A stretch of 64,000 nucleotides of DNA, taken from Theristus sp. LFF4_11 (lineage: Eukaryota > Nematoda > Chromadorea > Monhysterida > Xyalidae). The stretch lies in assembly GCA_030248135.1 (NCBI GenBank), contig JASANC010003703.1, forward strand, positions 62,001 to 126,000, given 5' to 3'. The position numbers and the translations under genes were made by a program. The stretch's first letter is position 1, and each line of letters opens with the position of its first letter. This document shows positions 1 to 10,258 of the stretch, in pieces. Under the pieces are notes generated by a model. The model did no database searches, was not told the DNA's origin, and was given only the letters and a program-made list of their open reading frames with translations.

Positions 1-679
1 ACGTATACAACGACGTATACAACGACGTATACAACGACGTATACAACGACGTATACAACGACGTATACAACGACGTATACAACGACGTATACAACGACGT
101 ATACAACGACGTATACAACGACGTATACAACGACGTATACAACGACGTATACAACGACGTATACAACGACGTACGACGTACGACGTATACTACGACATAT
201 ACAACGGCGTATACAACGACGTATACAACGACGTATACAACGACGTATACAACGACGTGTACAAAGACGTATACAACGACGTATACAACGACGTATACAG
301 CGGCGTATACAACGACGTATACAACGACGTATACAACGACGTATACAACGACGTATATAACGACGTGTATATGGACGTATGCAACGACGTATAAAACGAC
401 GTATAGAATGATGTATACAACGACGTATACAACGACGTATGCAACGACGTATACAACGACGTATACAGCGGCGTATACAACGACGTAAACAACGACGTAT
501 ACAACGGCGTATACAACGACGTATACAGCGGCGTATACAACGACGTATACAACGACGTATACAACGACGTATACAACGACGTATACAACGACGTATACAA
601 CGACGTATACAACGACGTATACATGGACGTATACAACGACGTATAAAACGACGTATACAATAATGTATACAACGATGTA
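1..679. repeat. 12-bp minisatellite array
   Basis: About 56 tandem copies of a 12-base unit (ACGACGTATACA), nearly perfect at first and increasingly variant after position 250. The array runs off the left edge. Each unit contains the palindromes ACGT and GTATAC and a 9-base alternating purine-pyrimidine run. Because 12 is a multiple of three, both strands stay open and give repetitive peptides (Tyr-Thr-Ser-Leu on the minus strand, Gln-Arg-Arg-Ile on the plus strand). I regard these as by-products of the repeat, not genes. Confidence 0.97.
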
Positions 680-968
680 TATATCTTCTAAAATGCTTTG
701 AGAAGTTGTGACGCTATCATTATACATACACCCTGTACTATTATTGCATGCCGTTGATCAACATACACTCCGTTGTATGTATATTGTCTTCAGTGTGCAT
801 CACAAGTGGAATATAGTGATTGGCTTCCAAGAAGTTTTCCCTGCTACTGTAGGTGATAGAGTAAGAGAGAACAAAACTACAATAGATCGTGCGATACGAC
901 AGCATCAGTTCTGCAACCAGCAATTATGACACGTACATTAAATGTACCAAAAGTTTGACAATTCAGTA
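680..968. other. intergenic spacer
   Basis: Unique-looking sequence between the minisatellite and the fold-back element. I see no coding exon, RNA gene or repeat in it. Confidence 0.5.
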
Positions 969-2923
969 CAGGGTGTCCCAAAAAAACATAACAAAAGTAA
1001 ATAGCTCGTGCGGCCGACAGGTTGCACGTGAAGCCGTGAAATTTGAAACACTTTTAGAAATAAGGAACACATTTTGTGTGTTTAAATTTTATCCCGAAAT
1101 TTCACTTTTTCAATAATATTGCAGAAATTATTTTTACGCAGAAATGCGTAAAAACTCAAAAATCACCTAACTTCAGCATTTTGACTCAGGATAATCATCG
1201 TTGTCGTCATCGAGATTCACATATGGCAGTGTCGCAAGTTCATCTTAAGCTTCGTCTTCAGTGTCTTGTCCGCAGCGAGGTTCGAACTTTCCACCTACAG
1301 AACGGTAGGCGAACGCCCTACGCCTGCGCTACAGACGGACGCATGGGCAGAATTGAATGACCCGAGAGGAGTCCGGACATGAGGCCTTTGACTTCTGCGT
1401 TTGGGGGCATCTGACGGTTAATGTGGGACATTTTCGGCGCCCACCACTGCAGCGGGTGCGGGGTCAACTCCGGCCCACGCATTTCCGGCCCACGCATTAG
1501 CGTCCCGACATTTCTGGCCCACCCATTACCGGCCCGACATTTCCGGCCCACTCATTTCCGGCCCACTCATTTCCGGCCCGCCCATTACCGGCCCAGCCCA
1601 ATAATCATCTTTCTGCGCTGTATTTCGCCACGGACAACGAAAATAAACTGAAACCGCACTCTAAATTGTACTCCCTACTCACCGACATGCTTTTAACAAA
1701 AATACTTTTTTATTTTTAATAAAAATTTTTTATTTCAGTTTTCGTTTTTGTATCGCTTCTATTTGTTCATGACATTGGAACAAATGCTTCAGTTTGAATT
1801 TCGTCGATGAATCAGTTGATGTGTTTTTATTTATTGCTTTGTTCTGATTGATTTTGCACATTCAATTTCAATAACAACAACATGTCTGATAGGTCGACAA
1901 AATAGGAGCTTTTTCAAACCGAACTGACGCGCTGAGTTCGAGTTCGAGCACTGGACACAGAGCCAAATTCAATCATTTTAATTCTTAAAATTAGCAAAAA
2001 CTCATGAAAATTGCCCCTCTAACCAAATTTGGACATGTGGATCCACAACCAGGTCGTGTTTCCTAATCCTAATCATTCCTAATCCTAAACCTAATCCTAA
2101 TCCTAAGCCAAGCCTTTTTGATAAGGTGAAAATGATCAATTTAGTTTTTGCATTTTTTCATGATGCATCACGAAAAAATCCGAATGAAAAAAAGAATTAA
2201 AAAATCGAACCCTAAGTTCAAAGTGTAACCGCCTAATCAATGTGAGTTTCAGAATGAAATATAGCAGTGGGTGGCGGTTGAAGTCACTGGAAGCAAATTA
2301 TTGGGCTGGGCCGGTAATGGGTGGGCCGGAAATGAGTGGGCCGGAAATGCGTGGGACGCAGATGAACGGGGCCGGTAATGGGTGGGCCGGAAATGAGTGG
2401 GCCGGAAATGAGTGGGCCGGAAATGTTGGGCCGGAAATGCGTGGGCCGGAAATAACGGGACGCAAATGAACGCACGCCCTGCAGCGGTGTGCAAAAAAGG
2501 TCATCGATGATCGGGCGCTGCACCTGAAAGTGATCATCAGTTTCAAATATTGAATGTCGGCGTTCTTTGAGAACAATGGAAGACACATTGAGAAGCAGAA
2601 AAAATGAAACTGAAGGTCCGAGAGGATGAACATGATGACATCCGTGAAGATGAAGCTGAAGATGAACTTGTGCCACTGCCAGATGAGATTCTCGATGACG
2701 ATAATGATGTTTATCTTGAGTCAAAAAAACTGACATTGGGTGATTTTTGAGTTTTGACGTATTTCTGCTGAAATATTATTGAAAAAGTAGAATTTCGGGA
2801 TAAAATTTAAACACACAAAATGTGTTCCTCAGTTCTAAAAATGTTTCAGCTTTCACGGCCTCACGTACAACCAGTCGGCCGCACGAGCCATTTACTTTTG
2901 TTATGTTTTTTTAGGTCACCCTG
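969..2923. mobile_element. fold-back (MITE-like) element with TA target duplication
   Basis: The ends are inverted copies beginning CAGGGTG, and both are flanked by TA (967-968 and 2924-2925). The outer arms, about 969-1260 and 2640-2923, match in reverse complement at high identity. Inside them a second mirrored pair (about 1465-1603 and 2298-2465) is made of a 16-base minisatellite (GGCCCACTCATTTCCG and its complement). The middle (about 1604-2297) is AT-rich and includes a short degenerate (TTAGGA)n-like run at 2061-2108. No transposase is present. TA duplication and the CAGGGTG ends point to mobilisation by a Tc1/mariner-type transposase; this is inferred. Confidence 0.85.
1268..1340 (-). 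pseudogene. tRNA-like sequence (SINE head or tRNA pseudogene)
   Basis: Read on the minus strand, this 73-base stretch has an A-box-like TAGCGCAGGCG, a GTTCGAAC B box and tRNA spacing between the D arm and T loop. The outermost 5 bases of the acceptor ends pair (GTCCG with CGGAC). The anticodon and T stems do not pair well, so it is unlikely to be a working tRNA. It sits in the left arm of the fold-back element and has no counterpart in the right arm, so it may be a later insertion. Confidence 0.35.
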
Positions 2924-2925
2924 TA

Positions 2926-3328
2926 CAAATATTGCAGTCAAGCATAGAGAGAAGTTCCACACTGGTGTGTAAGGACCACACAAGTGTAGTTGAGAGAATA
3001 AAAGAACTTTTAAAAAAGTACAAATGAAAATGAGCCATTGCTCTGTTTGACAACACCACAACCGAACCGTATTATAAAATGGCATAGCTGTAGCGTCGCC
3101 TGAAAGCGGGAACTGCATGCCAGTGGTTGCATCGCGCAGCGAGTGTTTTCAACAGCAAAACATTGCGGTTGGTTCAAAAGAACAGTGGTCGAACAGCAAA
3201 CTCTGTCTGGCCGCGCTGTTCTGCTCCACTTTCACACAGCCACTGTACAACAACTTCATTTTTTCTGATTTCGCGAGAATAAAAAATTCAGTATAGCTAA
3301 TGAATAACAAAAAAAGCGAAATTAACAA
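2926..3328. other. intergenic spacer
   Basis: AT-rich sequence between the fold-back element and the small secreted-peptide ORF. No supported gene; the short ORFs here look random. Confidence 0.45.
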
Positions 3329-3481
3329 TCACGCCGGGGTGCCGTCTACGACCGGGACGGTGGGCGCGTCCGGAACTTGCGCGGGCATCTGCACGGGCTC
3401 CGCGTTCGCGTTCGCGGCCGCAAGCACACTGAAGTAGAGGAGAAAGCAGGAGATCAACAAAAGTGAAAATATGCGTTTCAT
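3329..3481 (-). CDS. small predicted secreted peptide (50 aa)
   Basis: An ATG at 3481 (minus strand) opens a 50-codon frame ending in TGA at 3329-3331. The protein starts MKRIFSLLLISCFLLYFSVL, a textbook signal peptide: two basic residues, then about 17 hydrophobic residues, then small residues. Cleavage after Ala-Asn-Ala-Asn-Ala (near residue 27) would release an acidic, Pro/Val-rich peptide of about 23 residues with no cysteine. The mature part is far more GC-rich than its surroundings, as in the real exons of this window. I do not recognise the peptide. It could be a complete short gene or the first exon of a longer one. No dibasic processing sites are visible, so a classical neuropeptide precursor is not supported. 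Confidence 0.5.
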   Translation of the reverse strand: MKRIFSLLLISCFLLYFSVLAAANANAEPVQMPAQVPDAPTVPVVDGTPA

Positions 3482-4593
3482 TAGTGATCAGTTGAGAGGC
3501 CCTGTGGTGTACCACGGAGAAGAGACCGCGCACAGCGCGTCCCGCAGGGTGCGGTGGATCCAAACTGTCTCTTGTGTTCTGGTTTGGGGATCAATAGTGC
3601 TCCTAGATTCGGATGCTCAGGAGCAGGATTCGTGGTACACCACACAGTTGAACGGGTCTGAGATCAGTTGACGAAGAAAGCCTCATGCGATAGAATCACT
3701 TTGTACACAAATATGCTGTGCGTTTTTACATAAATTCGAATAGTTTTCCGTCGATTCTTCTGGAAACCACATTCGAATCATGCTGAATTCAGGTTTGCTG
3801 GTAAATGGCAACAACAACAGGACATTTAGAAAACGGACGAACACACAGTATTACGTGTGTTACATCAATGCTAGCTGAACAGAACTCACCGAAAAAGATT
3901 AAAAAGTGCTAAAGCGCAGACACCAAATTGAATATAAAAAGAAAAAAACCAAACCAAACCAAACGGAAAAATGAAGTGCACCGCATGCATTCTAAGAACG
4001 AAAAATACAGAACAAAATGAAAGAACAAAGAAAATTGCTGGTTACATATTTTTGATTTCGATTTTGATTTTTGCGAAACAAAAGTTTGCGAACTAACAGC
4101 AAAGCTTTATGATTGGAACATCATTAGCGCTTCCAGGTCGAATCGTAGTTGAGGTGTATAAAAAGAAAAACATAAACGAAAATTGCACGGCATGAATCAT
4201 CACTTTCACTACAACTTACTGACCGCACTGCAACAAAAAACAACCGCAAATCAACTGCAATAACTTAATTGGGACGAAAACGTCACGGTCACAATAAGGT
4301 AGAATACAAACAGGGACCAAAAGTAACATATCGGGGATCAAAAGTTCAGGATAACATCACAGACGACGGTTTTTGTGGACACTTGTGCGTTTCGGGATGA
4401 GAGTTTTTTGTGCATTATGATCGGTGTTTGTGTCGAACCCAGACACACGGCGGAGCAAAATAGGACGACAAAAACAAGTAGGCCAAACAAAGACCAAAAA
4501 TCAGCAATAACCGCGACAAAAGAAACAACGGCGTCTAGACTCATATTTGACACACTAAAAAAGTGTCCGAACAGAGATGTACGGTGCCGGTGT
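3482..4593. other. intergenic region with short inverted repeat
   Basis: Contains an inverted pair around CCTGTGGTGTACCACG (3501-3516) and its partner (about 3630-3646), and a direct repeat of GATCAGTTGA at about 3486 and 3662. The rest is AT-rich with no convincing exon. Confidence 0.4.
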
Positions 4594-4778
4594 GCTGTCC
4601 GCACGGGTAAGCTGCGTGGTGTCTCGGAAATGAAAGTCGCATAACCACTAAGGGACATTCATGAATCAGTAGCTATGTTTTGTAGCACAGCTACGCGTCA
4701 CTAAATACTGCTTCATGAATGCCTCTCAATGATACACTCAGCATTTTGGGGTCACTGTCATTTCCGGGACGTGCGGAC
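4594..4778. repeat. nested hairpin repeat (MITE-like)
   Basis: Several complementary blocks are arranged symmetrically: GTCCGCAC/GTGCGGAC on the outside, then CGGAAATGA/TCATTTCCG, then CATTCATGA/TCATGAATG, and GTAGCT/AGCTAC around the centre near 4680. A single long imperfect stem is possible. It lies just past the 3' end of the synaptotagmin coding region and shares GTGTCCG-type sequence with stretches inside that gene's introns (about 7640-7840 and 8190-8345). Confidence 0.6.
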
Positions 4779-4891
4779 ACATCACGGAATGTCCAGTGAC
4801 GGACAGCCCGCCACCTGAATACTTCGGAGACTTCTTTCCAGAGTGTCCCGGTGTTTCAACAAAACGCATTGGTGTGCAACTGCGCGTGTTT

Positions 4892-7800
4892 TTACTTTTC
4901 CTCCTCCGGCGTCGCGAGCGTGTGCCACTGCGCGATCGGCCGCCGCGGCGACGCCAACATGTCCATCCAGTGGCGCAGTTCGGCGCCGGTCGCCCCGCAG
5001 CCGACGACCACCTGGCCGACGACGTCGTTGCTGCCGACCTTGTCGTAGTCCATCACCGAGATGATCAGCGACACTTTCTGCGGTTATTCAATTGGAAATC
5101 CAGTTTCTGATCTTGTTGTTGATCGAATTTCAACTTCAAACAGAACTTTCTGCATTTCTGCGATATTTGGATCTAATTATTCCAATTATCATTTTGTTTT
5201 TTTTTCAAAATTTTAACTTTTGACAAAGTAACGAGGTCTCTCGCTTCAACCATACCGCTTTGTTTACTTAAAAACTTTGAGATCTGTTCAATCGAGTTAC
5301 AGTCAAGCAGTTATGTGTGCTTAACTCTGAAACACATGTAAACTGTCCTGTCAATTATGCATTTGAAATCTGATTGGCTGCATCAAAAAATGGTTGAATC
5401 AATCAGTGCGCTCAATTTTAAAGGCAGGATTTGCAGTTCAGCGTTTAGCTATGTATTATATGAGATACATACATGTACAGTGTATCTGTTACTACAGCAT
5501 ATTTTTTATATCTGTCCCTTTTTGGCAAAATACAGAGCCCGCGAAACTTTGAATTAAAGTAGAATAAACAGGAATTGGCTTTGGTCATGGAACCAAAAGC
5601 CCTATATGTCGCTTTTCTGGTCTGGTTCCGTTCTTTCTGTTGTCGCCGGCTCTGCATGTATTTTTCTCAAAAAATGACAGGTTAAAAACACACACTAAAT
5701 GTACCACGAGATGCACTGAAATTCCATGTTACCTGTATTTGTTCGAACGGCACTTCGAACGAAAATGATTCATTGTAATATGGATTGAGTGTGCATTTCT
5801 TAATACTCGTCTTCTTCTTTTTCAATCGCTTGCCGCTTTGCATCAGACTGATTTTCACGTAAGGATCTGAAATTTTTTGAAATTTGTGATAGTTGAAAAA
5901 ATGAAAAGAACTTCAGAAGCGTCCAACGATGCACCAACCCGCTAATCCGCCGATATCCATCGGCTTCAGATTCTTCGCTTCCAAAATGACGACCGTCAGT
6001 TTGCCTGCCGTCGGCACATAGCGAAGTGAGAAACAGATATCACCTAGTTTTTTCTCCTGTAAAAAAGGAATGCAGTTTGCAATATAAACTAAGAAAAATA
6101 AAGAACAGTTACAGTAAGTACTGTATAGTGAGAAGAAAGTTCAAAACAAGCTGTTGGAGCCGAACAACTTTCAGCCAAGCACTACCGCAGATCTAACCAT
6201 GCTCAGAATACGCAACTTTTCATCATTGTCAAACCATTTTACTACTTACTATTTACGATTTTACTAATTAATATTTACTGTTTACTATTTCACCAGAAAC
6301 GACGCACCATTTCCTTGTCGTCCGGTGGTGGCATGATGTCGCGCGTGTCGTCGACGACGTCGCCCAGGTCAACCTGGTTTAATGGCACGAGCACCTGACC
6401 GATCTGGTCGTGTTTCGAAAAACGATCAAAATCGTAGACGGCGAGCACGAGCGTTTTACTGGGGATTTCCGCGAACGGAATCTGAATAGTCAGAGGCGGC
6501 GGTATTTTTTAGATTTCTTTTTTATGGAATATAGTTTGTTGGTAATCATTAAAAGATTGAGGATTTGTTCTTGGATGAAAAAAGTGAGAAGCAGCTAAAA
6601 ATTGCACTGCAAACAAAAATACCGCTGGTGTTCTAAAACTATTATGGTTTTGTGATACTCACCGAACCGCGAGAGCTCACCTCCTGCAAAAAGAAATAAA
6701 AAAAAGTATTGAAAACCGAAAAACAGGTAAAAACGTAAACAAAATGCCGGTAAACAATTCACTTACTTTAAAAATAAACGTCTCATTGAAGACCGGATTT
6801 GTCGTTTTTCTGTGTACTTTGGTTTCGAACTTCTTCTTCTTCTCCGGATGCAGGAAAACCTTGACATATGGATCTGAATTGCCAGCCATATCCAGGCCGG
6901 GCAGTTCGATCGCTTCAATGACCGTGACGGACAGCTAAAATTATTTTTTTTGCTAATCACCATTGTTTTGTCCTCGTTTTGTAAAAACAGACCACCATTA
7001 GTACCGTTTTGTAACAAACAAAGGTATAATTGTCAAAAAAACATGTTATCTCACCGCATTCTGTTGAAAATCGTAGTCGAGTTTGAAATGCAGTTTACCC
7101 AAATAACGGGGCTGAAATATAAATAAAAAAATTAACTGATAAAGAAAAGAAAACACGCGTAACATTATGAAGCTGCCTAAACGGGTATTGCAAAAAGCCC
7201 GATAATTTACAAACGCACCTCTTCAGATCGTCCCGCTTGTTCCAGTTCGTTTTGTTCCATGTGCTCTCCAAGTTGCTCTAAATCCGGTTGAAGCTGAAAA
7301 CAATACAGAAAAAGTTGCTGTCCTTACATATGCAAGACGTATTTCTTGGGTTCTTTTTCACACCCGGTATTGTCTCTGCAACTGCAATCTTGTGTATGTT
7401 TTATGTTTTATCTACACGCTTAGTCAGTGTTGTGTGTTTTGCCCTACAAACCTGAGTAGCAGTAAATAAATACCTTCAACAGAGCAGCTCAATATGTAAA
7501 ACTACTAAAGTTATCGCGCCGGTTAGTGGGGACAAAGCCGTTCGCGACATGGCATCCCCTGTGGGAGTCGAACTCGCGACTTTTCGATTAGAAGAGGGAC
7601 AACAAATTGAACGTAGTTGAAAATGAACCTGGTTACACGTTACAGAAAGGCGTCCGGACAGGTGTCCCATGTCCAGTCCGCCTATGTGCCCCGTTATTTT
7701 CCAGCGGTGTTCGTAAAGCGATCAATCAGCGGTGCGTGGCAGGAAACATCATACTCTGCATTTTAGGCCACTTTTACTTCTTGTTTAGGACACCGCACGG

Positions 7801-8864
7801 AGCACGGACTCAACGCGGGACATTCAGGCGGACAGCTCTCAGGACATCTTTTTGGGCGTGTAGTTTTTATAAATTTCTCTCAGTGCATTTGAGATTCAAG
7901 TCTGTGAAAATTCGTGCGATCAAACTAAACCTTGTCGCGGACTCCGCTCGGCAGGAGATCGACACCATAGCCGCCTTTGATTCCAGCGTTCTTCTTCTCA
8001 TTGTAGCGCTTTTTGGCAAATAATTTGCGAATCAGCATATATGCACCAACAGCCAGTCCGACGACGATTAAGAGAAACACGATATAGGCGGACCATCCTG
8101 GTACTGAAATTGACAGGTTTTTTTCAAAGTTCGTTGTTCAAGGTGTTTGTCTTCAATGAATGAATATATTTTTACTGGCTAAACAAATTAAAACAGGGTG
8201 TCCGCTCGGTGTCCTGACCGTCTGGGTGTTCCGTGCGGTGTCCGTTTCCCGGAAATATAAGTCTCCCCGGTGCACCATGCGGGACACCCAAGCGAATAAG
8301 GCACCAAACATCGGTTCTGACAATTTTTTGATGTGCGGGGTGTGACAGTAATGAACAGCGGAACGAAATGAAACCTACGGCCCGTCTCTTGAACGACATC
8401 TTTCGCGATTTTTTCTGCCAGTTTTCGAGGTCTACTCGCGATGTCGTCCACATTGTCGAACGTCTTTTCGACCTCGTCTTTCGTGGTGACCTCTGCGGCC
8501 TGTGTTGTCGCCCTAGACATCACAAAACACGTTCTTCAGCTTCTCTTCATCCCGATGTATATTCAACTGGCATACTAAGACCACAAACATGGACAATGGT
8601 TGGGAGAACATCATTGTTGTGCTGTCTGTTAGGATGGGAAATAAAATGATTGCTACCGGTCTGTTTTATTTTGCATCTAATAAACTTTGTATAATGATTG
8701 TAAGAAGTAGGAAGAACTCATCGTGGAGAATCACCACACGCAATACAGTCGCAATAAAATGCAATATCTTTCCAGTACACTACATAACTGCTTAAGAATA
8801 TCAGAACGTACTCGGTAACATCGGCAGCCTGGGTCGCAATCTCCTCTTTTTCTTCGTCGCCCAT
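4892..8864 (-). CDS. snt-1: synaptotagmin-1 (ten coding exons)
   Basis: Synaptic-vesicle calcium sensor that triggers SNARE-driven neurotransmitter release. Coding exons in gene order: 8812-8864, 8379-8512, 7931-8103, 7219-7293, 7055-7111, 6767-6934, 6308-6481, 5939-6056, 5733-5866, 4892-5077. All phases agree and give 423 aa, against about 421-441 in known synaptotagmin-1. There is a short acidic N-terminus, a transmembrane segment at about 66-86 followed by a basic patch, C2A (about 150-275) and C2B (about 281-420). All ten calcium-binding aspartates are present: C2A D179, D185, D237, D239, D245; C2B D312, D318, D372, D374, D380. The C2B polybasic strand (K333-K336) and the WHTL motif near the C-terminus are intact. 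The start is the first ATG (8864) in frame with exon 2. The protein closely resembles nematode SNT-1. An optional 21-base exon may lie at 6663-6683. Confidence 0.95.
6663..6683 (-). other. candidate 21-nt microexon of synaptotagmin
   Basis: Between the two C2A exons lies a segment bounded by an acceptor (TTTTTGCAG) and a donor (GTGAGT). It is 21 bases long and phase 0 at both ends, so inclusion would add seven residues (EVSSRGS) without a frameshift. Without it the protein already matches known synaptotagmins across this point. It is therefore either an alternative exon or chance. Confidence 0.25.
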
Positions 8865-10179
8865 AATTTCGCTTGGCAGTCAAACTTCACTTCGGGCACA
8901 CAAAGCGAGACCAGTTTACTTGTTCCACTGGAGATCACTTATGTAAGTTGGATTTGCAGACGAACTTTGTTTTCATCTTGCGTACAATATCGTTGTTTCG
9001 CCGCCTGTGTCGCAGAAATCACAGAAAATAGTCAAGAAATATTCGGTTTGTGTACAGTATTTTTTTGTTTACAGACGACAACAATAAGGAGTGTGCGACA
9101 TGAAGTGGCCAAGCACGAGAAAGAGACGCGCTGGTATATATGGTTGCTCTCAAAACTGTGGTCACTGCGTCGCCGCAGTACAGGCAAGACGTAACACGGG
9201 CGTAATAAGAGTCAAAATTTATACAAACAGCATGGCGCGCGCTTGCCTGACGCAGAAGAACAAACAAAACACACACACAAACACACTAGGAGCGTCATGT
9301 TCTGTTGACAGTGGGCCATGGCCAGTGAGAGGCTGCACATATCGAAAGAGAACTCATGAGCTAACATGTGTGCGTGTTGTGCCGCTGCGAGTGTTGCGAG
9401 TGTGCGCGTGCCTGCTTTATCGATCGAGAGAAGCACATGCTCTGCAAATCGGCTCTGTGCGCATTCGGTTGGCTCGATTAAAGTCATTCAGAGGAGCGGC
9501 AGCGTTTCTCCGGCAACTTTTTTTGGTGAACCGCCACTGGCATTCAATATGACATTTGCTTGTGTGTCATCAGCCCCTTTTCTTCTTGAGATGATACGTT
9601 TACCACCTGTTTTAGTAGTTAACCGTAGAGCAGAAAACAAATGCGGACATGACGGACAGAAATGACAACTGTAAGTAGTATTTGAAAAAGTATATTTTCT
9701 GGCTTTTATTCAGACGAAAAATGTTGCACCAGCCAGCAGAAGCACATACATGTATATACACACACACTGTACACTCGCTAACATGCACGCCCGAGTAGAA
9801 GTGCGTGTGCACACATGCAGCTGAGTGTGTGTGTGTGTGGCCCTATGCTGGCTTGCACAAGTACGCGCGTTCCGTCACGGTTCCACAAGCCTTCATTCTA
9901 GTGCATGTACGGAGCGGATATCAGCGGATAACTTCAGTGTGTGCGTGTGTGTGCGACTGACACAGCAAGAGTATAAGCAGACGCAAGTTACACGCACACA
10001 GGGCAGCCGCAACCAACGAATCAATTTCATCGTTTTTCGCACAGGCCCGCCGCTGCAATCGTAACATGAAACACCAGCTGAGTCAATGGCCGAACCGAAC
10101 CAAATACACAAATGCATGTGCATGTGTGTATACAGTACACGTGTATGCGGTCAACGACACTGGTTCCAACAACAACAGC

Positions 10180-10258
<79 letters not shown>

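Noticed and set aside
190..672. 160-codon minus-strand frame of Tyr-Thr-Ser-Leu repeats
   Set aside because: Entirely explained by the 12-bp minisatellite; no start context, signal or unique sequence.
4338..4658. 106-codon minus-strand frame with a hydrophobic stretch
   Set aside because: Overlaps the nested hairpin repeat, has no family resemblance and no coding-like composition.
7480..7605. tRNA-like GAGTTCGACTCC on the minus strand in a synaptotagmin intron
   Set aside because: Resembles a B box, but no A box at the right distance and no T-stem pairing; too weak to list.
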